A DNA stretch of 64,000 nt from an uncultured Atopobium sp. (GTDB lineage Bacteria > Actinomycetota > Coriobacteriia > Coriobacteriales > Atopobiaceae): positions 1 through 64,000 of the forward strand of contig CALKTD010000023.1 in assembly GCA_937997345.1 (NCBI GenBank), given 5' to 3'. The notes beneath the pieces are model-generated. The model worked only from the letters and a program-made list of their open reading frames with translations, was not told the origin of the DNA and did not search any database. The position numbers and the translations under genes were made by a program. This document shows, in pieces, positions 1 through 5,909 of this stretch; position 1 is the stretch's first letter, and every line of letters starts with the position of its first letter.

Positions 1-932
1 AGAACATGATTTCTGGTGCAGCTCAGATGGACGGCGCAATCCTCGTTATTGCTGCAACCGACGGTCCTATGGCTCAGACTCGTGAGCACATTCTTCTTGC
101 ACGTCAGGTCGGCGTTCCTTACATCGTCGTCTTCCTGAACAAGTGCGACATGGTCGACGATGACGAGCTCATCGACCTCGTCGAGATGGAGACCCGTGAT
201 CTTCTCTCCGAGTACGACTTCCCAGGCGATGACCTTCCAATCATCCGTGGTTCCGCTCTTGGCGCTCTTAACGGCGAGGAGAAGTGGGTTGAGTCCATCC
301 GTGAGCTCATGCACACCGTTGACTCCTACATCCCAACACCAGCTCGTGACAACGAGAAGCCATTCCTGATGGCAATCGAGGACGTCATGACCATTTCTGG
401 TCGTGGTACTGTTGCTACTGGCCGTGTTGAGCGTGGTGAGCTCAAGCTCAACGATCCAGTCGAGATCGTTGGTATTAAGCCAACTCAGAACTCTGTTGCT
501 ACCGGCATTGAGATGTTCCGTAAGACCATGGACTTCTGCGAGGCTGGCGACAACGTTGGTATTCTTCTTCGTGGTGTTAAGCGCGAGGACATCGAGCGCG
601 GTCAGGTTCTCTGCAAGCCTGGTACAGTTACTCCACACAAGAAGTTCACCGGTGAGGTTTACGTTCTTACTAAGGAAGAGGGCGGCCGTCACACCCCATT
701 CTTCTCTGGTTACCGTCCACAGTTCTACTTCCGTACAACTGACGTAACCGGCGACATCTACGAGCTCACCGATGCAAACGGTGGCAAGGTAGAGATGGCT
801 ATGCCTGGTGACCACATCACCGTTGGCTGCGAGCTCATTCACCCAATCGCTCTTGAGCAGGGTCTGAAGTTCGCTATCCGCGAGGGTGGCCACACCGTCG
901 GCGATGGCCGTGTTTCCACCGTCATCGAGTAA
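1..932 (+). CDS. tuf: Elongation factor Tu (5' truncated)
   Basis: The window opens inside this gene; the reading frame starts at base 3 and gives 309 residues, so about 90 N-terminal residues with the P-loop and switch regions lie outside. EF-Tu is the GTPase that carries aminoacyl-tRNA to the ribosomal A site. The visible part has the guanine-specificity motif NKCD, the SAL motif, then the two beta-barrel domains (the GRGTVATGR stretch opens domain 2). The gene ends in VIE plus TAA and is followed within 25 bases by a strong terminator, so it closes its transcription unit. Here tuf lies upstream of rpmG and secE rather than after fusA. Confidence 0.97.
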   Translation, partial: NMISGAAQMDGAILVIAATDGPMAQTREHILLARQVGVPYIVVFLNKCDMVDDDELIDLVEMETRDLLSEYDFPGDDLPIIRGSALGALNGEEKWVESIRELMHTVDSYIPTPARDNEKPFLMAIEDVMTISGRGTVATGRVERGELKLNDPVEIVGIKPTQNSVATGIEMFRKTMDFCEAGDNVGILLRGVKREDIERGQVLCKPGTVTPHKKFTGEVYVLTKEEGGRHTPFFSGYRPQFYFRTTDVTGDIYELTDANGGKVEMAMPGDHITVGCELIHPIALEQGLKFAIREGGHTVGDGRVSTVIE

Positions 933-955
933 CTTCTTTTAAAGTTGCTAACTTG

Positions 956-986
956 CCCGGCGTGCTTTTTGCGCGCCGGGTTTTTT
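956..986 (+). terminator. Terminator after tuf
   Basis: Stem CCCGGCG (956-962) pairs with CGCCGGG (974-980), extended inward by TGC/GCG, then six T. Typical intrinsic terminator. Confidence 0.9.
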
Positions 987-1031
987 GTCGAGAAAAAATA
1001 TGTGAACGCCTAGAGTAATTAGAGAAAAGTA

Positions 1032-1061
1032 TTGACATCTCTGGGTAGTGGGTGCTAACCT
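1032..1061 (+). promoter_or_regulatory. Promoter for rpmG-trnW-secE-nusG
   Basis: Perfect -35 TTGACA (1032-1037), then TG-C-TAACCT (1053-1061), an extended -10 with 18-base spacing. It lies between the tuf terminator and rpmG, where a new transcript must start. Confidence 0.65.
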
Positions 1062-1116
1062 AAGCAACCGCGTCACATTTCGAGAATACATCTCGTGACC
1101 GTGTTCAGGAGGATCA

Positions 1117-1266
1117 ATGCGTACACTCGTTACTCTCGCCTGCACTGAGTGCAAGCGTCGTAATTACACTTCGGACAAGAATAAGTCCAACAACCCAGAT
1201 CGTATGGAGTTGAAGAAGTACTGCCCATGGTGCCACAAGCACACGGTACATCGCGAGACCCGCTAG
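1117..1266 (+). CDS. rpmG: 50S ribosomal protein L33
   Basis: A 49-residue protein. Two CxxC pairs (C9/C12 and C36/C39) form the zinc ribbon of the zinc-binding L33 type; the end PWCHKHTVHRETR is characteristic. The ATG follows an AGGAGG site at 1108-1113. L33 is a small component of the large subunit near the E site. The order rpmG, tRNA-Trp, secE, nusG is common in actinobacteria and Firmicutes and supports the call. Confidence 0.95.
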   Translation: MRTLVTLACTECKRRNYTSDKNKSNNPDRMELKKYCPWCHKHTVHRETR

Positions 1267-1284
1267 GCTAGGTGGGTTCGTTCT

Positions 1285-1360
1285 AGGCCAGTAGCTCCAA
1301 TGGTAGAGCGGCGGTCTCCAAAACCGTTTGTTGAGGGTTCGAGTCCTTCCTGGCCTGCCA
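1285..1360 (+). tRNA. tRNA-Trp (CCA)
   Basis: Seven-pair acceptor AGGCCAG (1285-1291) with CTGGCCT (1350-1356), discriminator G1357 and encoded CCA 1358-1360. The anticodon loop CTCCAAA has anticodon CCA at 1318-1320, and the TTCGAGT T-loop is present. It lies between rpmG and secE, apparently in the same transcript. Confidence 0.95.
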
Positions 1361-1369
1361 GATAACTTC

Positions 1370-1399
1370 ACCGGCCTTCCCATAAGGGTTGGCCGGTTT
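1370..1399 (+). other. Hairpin between tRNA-Trp and secE
   Basis: CCGGCC (1371-1376) pairs with GGCCGG (1391-1396), with an inner CCC/GGG. Only three T follow, so it is more likely a processing or partial-termination hairpin behind the tRNA than a full terminator. Confidence 0.45.
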
Positions 1400-1431
1400 G
1401 TATGTAGGTATAACATCCAAGGGAGCGTAGG

Positions 1432-1794
1432 ATGGCAAATAAGGAGCGCAATAAGAGGAGCGCACGTAAGGCTCGCGCAGAAGAGCGCGCCCAGCGTGAG
1501 GCCCTTCAGGCTGAAGCTACTCCTGAAGCTTCTACTAAGGCCACTAAGGCTGAGGCAAAGAAGCAGGAGAAGTCCATTCAGCGTAACGCTAACCCTGGCT
1601 TCTTTGGCCGCCTGGGTGCTTATTTTGCAGGCGTTCGTACAGAAATGCACCGCGTTGTGTGGCCTTCAAGCTCTGAGCTTGCTGGTTTCTCTGTAGCCGT
1701 AATTGCAACAATCATTTTCTTTGGCTTGGTAACTTGGCTGGTTGATACTGGCATTGTTGCTGGTCTCGTCGCCTTTACTGGACTGAGGGGATAA
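1432..1794 (+). CDS. secE: Preprotein translocase subunit SecE
   Basis: A 120-residue single-span form of SecE, the clamp around SecY in the Sec channel. The first 55 residues are a charged Lys/Arg/Glu/Ala-rich cytoplasmic extension. The SecE signature FGRLGAYFAGVRTEMHRVVW, an amphipathic helix, follows, then one membrane helix (about 83-112). The N-terminal extension is common in actinobacteria. The ATG follows GGGAGCGTAGG. nusG starts three bases after the stop, so the two are translationally close. Confidence 0.95.
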   Translation: MANKERNKRSARKARAEERAQREALQAEATPEASTKATKAEAKKQEKSIQRNANPGFFGRLGAYFAGVRTEMHRVVWPSSSELAGFSVAVIATIIFFGLVTWLVDTGIVAGLVAFTGLRG

Positions 1795-1797
1795 TCA

Positions 1798-2343
1798 ATG
1801 GCTAAGCGCTGGTATGTAGTTCACACCTATTCAGGTTATGAGAACAAGGTAAAGACTGACCTTGAGCACCGTATTGAGACCTATGGCCTTGAGCGTGCTG
1901 TTGTTGATATTCAGATTCCTACTGAGGAAGTTATTGAGGTCAAGGACGGCGGTAAGCGCGAGACCAAAGAGTCCAAGGTTTTCCCAGGTTACGTTCTTGT
2001 TCGCATGGAGCTGGATGACAATACTTGGGCTGTTGTTCGTAACACCCCAGGCGTAACTGGTTTTGTTGGTATTGACGGCAAGCCAGTTCCTCTGCGTCGT
2101 GATGAGTTCGATAAGATCATGCGTCGTGGCGGTATGAAGACGGGTAGCCCTGTACCTAAGCGTACAGCAACCAATATTGAGGTCGGTCAGGCAATTCACG
2201 TTCTTTCTGGTCCTCTCGCTGACTTTGACGGAACTGTTTCTGAGGTCAACGCAGAGTCCGGCAAGATCAAGGTTATGCTCACCATCTTTGGTCGCGAGAC
2301 TCCAGTTGAGCTCACCATGGATCAGATTTCCCTGATAGACTAG
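1798..2343 (+). CDS. nusG: Transcription termination/antitermination factor NusG
   Basis: A 181-residue NusG, which binds the RNA polymerase clamp and modulates pausing, Rho termination and coupling to ribosomes. The N-terminal NGN domain begins KRWYVVHTYSGYENKV and contains the FPGYVLVRM core. The C-terminal KOW domain includes GPLADFDGTVSEVN and a terminal MDQISLID. Length is normal, with no large insertion. It lies directly behind secE and ahead of rplK, the conserved order. Confidence 0.97.
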   Translation: MAKRWYVVHTYSGYENKVKTDLEHRIETYGLERAVVDIQIPTEEVIEVKDGGKRETKESKVFPGYVLVRMELDDNTWAVVRNTPGVTGFVGIDGKPVPLRRDEFDKIMRRGGMKTGSPVPKRTATNIEVGQAIHVLSGPLADFDGTVSEVNAESGKIKVMLTIFGRETPVELTMDQISLID

Positions 2344-2360
2344 TAACTAACGGCTTATCC

Positions 2361-2400
2361 CGCACTTCTCGTCCCTTGTGGATTGCTTCTCGGGAGTGCG
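2361..2400 (+). other. Hairpin in the rplK leader
   Basis: CGCACT (2361-2366) pairs with AGTGCG (2395-2400), extendable by G-U pairs. There is no T-run. It lies in the 96-base nusG-rplK gap and could be a ribosomal-protein autoregulatory structure or a processing site; I cannot tell which. Confidence 0.3.
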
Positions 2401-2439
2401 CGAGAATAGACTCAAACGTATTCAAACAGGAGGCTTAAC

Positions 2440-2868
2440 ATGCCCGCAAAGAAGGTTGTTAACTTTATTAAGCTGCAGATTCCTGCAGGCCAGGCAAACC
2501 CAGCTCCTCCAGTAGGACCAGCTCTGGGTGCTGCACAGGTCAACATTATGCAGTTCTGCCAGGCATTCAACGCTGCAACTCAGGACAAGGCTGGCGACAT
2601 CATCCCAGTCGAGATTTCTGTTTACGAGGATCGTTCCTTTGACTTCGTAACCAAGACTCCTCCTGCAGCTCAGCTCATCAAGAAGGAGCTTCATCTCAAG
2701 GGTGGTTCTGGTGTTCCTCAGCGCGATAAGGTTGGCCAGCTCTCCCAGGAGCAGCTCACCAAGATTGCTGAGATCAAGATGCCTGACCTCAACGCAAACG
2801 ACATTGAGGCTGCAAAGAAGATCGTCGCTGGTACCGCTCGTTCCATGGGTGTAACCATCGCCGAGTAG
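2440..2868 (+). CDS. rplK: 50S ribosomal protein L11
   Basis: A 142-residue L11, which binds 23S rRNA at the GTPase-associated centre with L10/L12. The N-terminal domain has the proline-rich PAGQANPAPPVGPALG segment typical of L11. The C-terminal rRNA-binding domain contains KKIVAGTARSMGV. AGGAGG precedes the ATG. A strong terminator lies directly behind, so rplK and rplA appear to be separate units, unlike the usual L11-L1 bicistron. Confidence 0.97.
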   Translation: MPAKKVVNFIKLQIPAGQANPAPPVGPALGAAQVNIMQFCQAFNAATQDKAGDIIPVEISVYEDRSFDFVTKTPPAAQLIKKELHLKGGSGVPQRDKVGQLSQEQLTKIAEIKMPDLNANDIEAAKKIVAGTARSMGVTIAE

Positions 2869-2877
2869 TGTTTACTC

Positions 2878-2911
2878 CCGTCAGCCATTTGCGTGGCTGA
2901 CGGTTGTTTTT
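2878..2911 (+). terminator. Terminator after rplK
   Basis: Ten-pair stem CCGTCAGCCA (2878-2887) with TGGCTGACGG (2894-2903), then TTGTTTTT. Confidence 0.9.
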
Positions 2912-2942
2912 GTCAGAGCATCCGACGTTAGTGCACGTAGTT

Positions 2943-2955
2943 GGGTTTCTCACCA
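2943..2955 (+). repeat. GGGTTTCTCGCCA-family motif (one mismatch)
   Basis: GGGTTTCTCACCA, 12 of 13 bases of the repeated motif described in the findings, in the leader upstream of rplA. Confidence 0.55.
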
Positions 2956-3026
2956 AGAGAGCGTAACTATGGACGGAAGATGCAGGAGTGGGAGGGCAGA
3001 CGCCCGCTAACCACAGGAGGTACATA

Positions 3027-3734
3027 ATGCCTAAGCACGGAAAGAACTACAAGAATGCAGTTGCCAAGGTAGACGGTGCAAACCTCTACAGCCCAAAAGA
3101 GGCAGTAACCCTTTCTAAGGAGCTTGCAACTGCTAAGTTTGACGAGACCATTGAGGTAGCAATTCGTCTTGGTGTCGATACTCGTAAGGCTGACCAGAAC
3201 GTTCGCGGCTCCATCTCTCTGCCTCACGGCACTGGTAAGTCCGTTCGCGTTGCAGTCTTCGCAGAGGGCGAGAAGGCCCGCGAGGCTGAGGCAGCTGGCG
3301 CTGACATCGTCGGTGGCGACGAGCTCATCGCAGAGGTCGAGAAGGGCATGCTTGACTTTGACGCAGCAATCGCAACCCCTCAGATGATGGGCAAGGTTGG
3401 TCGTCTTGGTCGTGTTCTTGGTCCTCGTGGCCTTATGCCTAACCCTAAGCTCGGTACCGTTACCATGGATGTTGCAAAGATGGTTAACGAGCTCAAGGCT
3501 GGTCGTGTTGAGTATCGTGCAGACCGTTTTGGTATCTGCCACGTTGCAATCGGCAAGGCTTCTTTTGAGGTCCAGCAGCTTGTTGAGAACTATGGCGCAC
3601 TGATTTCCGAGATCATCCGCGTCAAGCCATCCAGCGCAAAGGGTAAGTACGTCAAGACCGTTGCTATTTCCTCTACTATGGGCCCTGGCATCAAGGTTGA
3701 TCCAACCAAGGTTCGTAACCTCATGGAGGACTAA
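3027..3734 (+). CDS. rplA: 50S ribosomal protein L1
   Basis: A 235-residue L1 of the ribosomal L1 stalk near the E site. I chose ATG 3027 (MPKHGKNYKNAV) because AGGAGG lies at 3016-3021; an in-frame upstream codon at 2988 lacks a site and would add 13 atypical residues. L1 hallmarks are present: GRLGRVLGPRGLMPNPKLGTV in the hinge/RNA-binding region and the C-terminal SSTMGPGIKVD. L1 is the autoregulator of this unit in other bacteria, and the roughly 115-base leader could hold its target. Confidence 0.97.
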   Translation: MPKHGKNYKNAVAKVDGANLYSPKEAVTLSKELATAKFDETIEVAIRLGVDTRKADQNVRGSISLPHGTGKSVRVAVFAEGEKAREAEAAGADIVGGDELIAEVEKGMLDFDAAIATPQMMGKVGRLGRVLGPRGLMPNPKLGTVTMDVAKMVNELKAGRVEYRADRFGICHVAIGKASFEVQQLVENYGALISEIIRVKPSSAKGKYVKTVAISSTMGPGIKVDPTKVRNLMED

Positions 3735-3766
3735 GCTAAACGCTTAGAAGTACCTAGCACGTTTAA

Positions 3767-3797
3767 TCCGGTATCTGCTTGCAGGTACCGGATTTTT
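3767..3797 (+). terminator. Terminator after rplA
   Basis: TCCGGTA (3767-3773) pairs with TACCGGA (3786-3792), extended by CTGC/GCAG and a wobble pair, then five T. Confidence 0.92.
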
Positions 3798-3924
3798 CTT
3801 GAAGCGTGCATGCGGCGTATGCGTGAACTCGGTTTACAGCGTGCATGCGGCTGAGGTGTGCGTAGCAGCTTATCCGTTCTTCTCGTCAAATTTTTGTGAA
3901 GAGAAAGAAATTGTGCACTCAACC
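3798..3924. repeat. Gap upstream of the rplJ promoter with a 14-base direct repeat
   Basis: No gene is seen. AGCGTGCATGCGGC occurs exactly at 3803-3816 and 3838-3851, 35 bases apart. It contains the palindromic core GCATGC. The role is unknown. Confidence 0.5.
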
Positions 3925-3953
3925 TTGACTTGGATAGTTTTTTGCTGCACAAT
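3925..3953 (+). promoter_or_regulatory. Promoter for rplJ-rplL
   Basis: TTGACT (3925-3930), 17 bases, CACAAT (3948-3953). It is placed just upstream of the L10 leader. Confidence 0.6.
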
Positions 3954-3995
3954 ATCCAACGCAAGACAGACGTCTTGTAGTTGCACGTTCGCTGC

Positions 3996-4060
3996 CAAAG
4001 ACAGCCGGCGCCTTGAATCCAAGGCTTAATGGGAATTCCCGCCTGCCGAGGTGGTCTTGA
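3996..4060 (+). promoter_or_regulatory. L10 ribosomal leader (autoregulatory element)
   Basis: The region upstream of rplJ has the layout of the L10 leader: CAAAGAC-AGCCGGC at 3996 closing on GCCTGCCGAGG-TGGTCTTG at 4041-4059, with an internal CCTTG-AATC-CAAGG hairpin (4011-4024) and GGGAATTCCC (4031-4040). In this family the L10-(L12) complex binds the RNA and represses rplJL. An attenuator hairpin follows at once, as in other bacteria. Confidence 0.7.
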
Positions 4061-4073
4061 GATTAGTACATCC

Positions 4074-4107
4074 AGACCCCGCTTTGGTTGCCAAAGTGGG
4101 GTCTTTT
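4074..4107 (+). terminator. Attenuator terminator ahead of rplJ
   Basis: AGACCCCGCTTTGG (4074-4087) pairs with CCAAAGTGGGGTCT (4091-4104), then TTTT. It sits between the L10 leader and the rplJ ribosome site, so it should act as a conditional or partial terminator. Confidence 0.8.
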
Positions 4108-4167
4108 CATGTGAGGGCCGCACCTGTTGGCGCTCGTGCTCGAGACATGATAAAGGAGGTGTACTAC

Positions 4168-4689
4168 ATGCCAGCTCAGTCTAAACTTGATTTGCTCGAG
4201 AAGGTTTCCGCTTCTCTCGAAAACTCCAAGGGCCTGTTTGTTATCGACTATCGTGGTCTCTCCGTAAAGGAGACTCAGGAGCTTCGCCGCGCACTTACCG
4301 CAGCAGGTGCTCACATGAAGGTCTATAAGAACAACATCGTCAAGATTGCTCTTAAGAACGCTGGTATGCCAGAGATTGACGAGATGCTCGCTGGTACCTG
4401 TGCATACGTGTTCTATGAGAACGATCCTGTCGAGGCCGCTAAGGTCATCAAGGATCAGGCCAAGAAGCTCAAGAAAGTTGAGTTCATTGGTGGCATCGCT
4501 GATGGTCAGGCACTTACTGCTGACGAGGCAAAGGCTTACGCAGATCTTCCTTCTCGCGAGGAGCTCATCGCCAAGCTTGTCTTCGTTGTTGCAAGCCCAC
4601 TTACCGGTATTGCACAGGTTTGCGCTGGTCCAGCTCGTGGACTCGCAACCGCTCTTTCTGCAGTCGCAGATCAGAAGAACGCTGCATAA
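4168..4689 (+). CDS. rplJ: 50S ribosomal protein L10
   Basis: A 173-residue L10, the base of the ribosomal stalk that binds 23S rRNA and anchors L7/L12 dimers. ATG 4168 (MPAQSKLDLLEK) follows AAAGGAGG; the frame stays open upstream to 4051, but that stretch is the leader and terminator, not protein. The core has GLFVIDYRGLSVKETQELRR, and the C-terminal helix SREELIAKLVFVVASPL carries the L12-binding segment. rplL follows after 132 bases. Confidence 0.97.
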   Translation: MPAQSKLDLLEKVSASLENSKGLFVIDYRGLSVKETQELRRALTAAGAHMKVYKNNIVKIALKNAGMPEIDEMLAGTCAYVFYENDPVEAAKVIKDQAKKLKKVEFIGGIADGQALTADEAKAYADLPSREELIAKLVFVVASPLTGIAQVCAGPARGLATALSAVADQKNAA

Positions 4690-4779
4690 GCAACGTTTTG
4701 TTGTACCCGCGCATTGGCGCAAACCGCGTGAGAGTGTAGACGCACTTAAACGCACACATACAAGCCGGGCTTTTGCCCA

Positions 4780-4801
4780 GATGCAGTACAAAGGCTGCAT
4801 C
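4780..4801 (+). other. Intercistronic hairpin rplJ-rplL
   Basis: GATGCAG (4780-4786) pairs with CTGCATC (4795-4801), just upstream of the rplL ribosome site; a GGGC/GCCC hairpin lies directly before it. L7/L12 is needed in about fourfold excess over L10, so this may stabilise or process the rplL message; that is inference. Confidence 0.45.
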
Positions 4802-4821
4802 GTTTAAAAAGGAGAATTGAC

Positions 4822-5202
4822 ATGGCTGTCACTAAAGATGAGATCATTGAGGCCCTTAAAGAGATGCCAGCACTCGAGCTTTCTGAGCTTGTTCACGAGC
4901 TTGAGGACGTCTTTGGCGTTTCCGCTGCTGCTCCTGTAGCTGTCGCTGCTGCTCCTGCAGCTGGTGGCGCTGCTGAGGAGGCAGAGGAGAAGACCAACTT
5001 TGACGTTGTTCTCGAGGGCTTCGGCGACAACAAGATCGGCGTCATCAAGGTTGTCCGTGCTCTTACCAACCTTGGCCTTAAGGAGGCAAAGGAGGTCGTC
5101 GAGGGTGCTCCTAAGGCTGTCCTCGAGGGCGCTAAGAAGGAGGACGCTGAGGCTGCTAAGGCTCAGCTCGAGGAGGCTGGCGCTACCGTCACCCTTAAGT
5201 AA
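4822..5202 (+). CDS. rplL: 50S ribosomal protein L7/L12
   Basis: A 126-residue stalk protein that recruits translational GTPases. The N-terminal dimerisation helices (about 1-35) are followed by an Ala/Pro/Val hinge (about 36-52). The C-terminal domain holds KTNFDVVLEGFGDNKIGVIKVVR and LGLKEAKEVVEGAPKAV, the factor-binding face. AAAAAGGAG precedes the ATG. Length is normal, and a UUCG-loop terminator follows. Confidence 0.98.
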   Translation: MAVTKDEIIEALKEMPALELSELVHELEDVFGVSAAAPVAVAAAPAAGGAAEEAEEKTNFDVVLEGFGDNKIGVIKVVRALTNLGLKEAKEVVEGAPKAVLEGAKKEDAEAAKAQLEEAGATVTLK

Positions 5203-5225
5203 GTCCATCCTAAATAGCTTACTGG

Positions 5226-5256
5226 AGAGGTCAGACTTCGGTCTGACCTCTTTTTT
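5226..5256 (+). terminator. Terminator after rplL
   Basis: Eleven-pair stem AGAGGTCAGAC/GTCTGACCTCT closed by a TTCG tetraloop (5237-5240), then six T. It separates rplJL from rpoBC. Confidence 0.95.
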
Positions 5257-5334
5257 GTTTGCCTGGCGAGGAACCCGCGCGCTCGAAAATCGTATCAAGC
5301 TTGGGCGCTTTTGCTGCAGCCTGAAAAGTGAATC

Positions 5335-5391
5335 AAGTCTGAGCAATTTGCCTGTTTTTCTCGCCTTATCTGAGTACTTTTTCTCAGACTT
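5335..5391. repeat. Inverted repeat in the rplL-rpoB gap
   Basis: AAGTCTGAG (5335-5343) and CTCAGACTT (5383-5391) are exact inverted copies 39 bases apart, with a TTCTCGCC motif (5358-5365) between them. Confidence 0.5.
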
Positions 5392-5465
5392 AGTGTGCAT
5401 TTCAGGCTCATGAATCCAGCGTGATTGCTCTAGCATCCTGCGTGAGTTGTCCTAGTTCTTTATGC

Positions 5466-5583
5466 GCCTGATTTCTTCAAAGAATCTGTAACTTTTGCCT
5501 AAAAATATAAAAGAAACTGTGGATTTGCCTGATTTCATCAAAGAATCTGTATCTCAAATACAGATTCTTTGCACATTTCAGGC
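5466..5583. repeat. 25-base direct repeat whose second copy forms a long palindrome
   Basis: The 25-base unit at 5466-5490 recurs at 5527-5551 with one mismatch. The second copy continues into a perfect 14-pair inverted repeat, 5539-5552 with 5558-5571 and loop CTCAA, bracketed by GCCTGA (5527) and TCAGGC (5578-5583). The 14-pair stem has no T-run, so it is not a terminator. CATTTCAGGC, part of the right arm, also occurs near 5400. It resembles a small palindromic intergenic element. Confidence 0.65.
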
Positions 5584-5607
5584 GCACATTGCTAGTCAGG
5601 CGCGCTT

Positions 5608-5686
5608 GGCGAGAAATCGGTGCGTTCGGAGCGCCATGCGAAGCGACGTGGCGGGGGAGCGCCGCTCACCGAAAACGATTTCTGCC
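5608..5686. repeat. GC-rich element bounded by inverted repeats
   Basis: AGAAATCG (5612-5619) pairs with CGATTTCT (5676-5683), and CGGTG (5618-5622) with CACCG (5667-5671). Between them is a GC-rich stretch with GGAGCGCC twice (near 5627 and 5656), unlike the AT-rich flanks. The left end is the GGCGAGAA core of the window-wide motif. Possible structured RNA or palindromic repeat; nothing coding is convincing. Confidence 0.5.
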
Positions 5687-5829
5687 TCCGTGGACCTTCT
5701 CCACAAAATCTTCATAACTAGAAAAGACGAGTTAGTTAAGGATTTACCTGCAACATAACGTTTGTGCAGTTGAAAAACATAAACGCGATAATATAGTCAA
5801 AACGTCTTAAAAAATCAAGTGTTTTTCTG
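5687..5829. other. Remainder of the rplL-rpoB gap
   Basis: AT-rich DNA with no gene. GATAATATA near 5787-5795 resembles a -10 element but has no -35 at a usual distance. Confidence 0.4.
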
Positions 5830-5858
5830 TTGACGCGCATTAAAATCTTGACTAAATT
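5830..5858 (+). promoter_or_regulatory. Promoter for rpoBC
   Basis: TTGACG (5830-5835), 17 bases, TAAATT (5853-5858), about 50 bases before the rpoB start. Confidence 0.6.
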
Positions 5859-5909
5859 ACTAGGTTGCGACAATTGCCACCTTCCACCCTTTTGAAGGAG
5901 GACAACCTG

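Noticed and set aside
1370..1399. The hairpin behind tRNA-Trp as a full terminator.
   Set aside because: Only three T follow, and secE has no other clear promoter, so full termination is unlikely.
3267..3274. GGCGAGAA in rplA, and similar sites in rpsC, rpsQ and nrdD, as members of the repeated motif.
   Set aside because: They are the preferred codons for Gly-Glu-Lys in highly expressed genes, so they were not counted as evidence beyond the octamer tally.
3799..4029. A 76-codon frame upstream of rplJ.
   Set aside because: It spans the rplJ promoter and the start of the L10 leader.
5495..5758. An 87-codon frame in the rplL-rpoB gap.
   Set aside because: It runs through the palindromic and GC-rich repeats, has no ribosome site or recognisable motif, and its composition shifts along its length.
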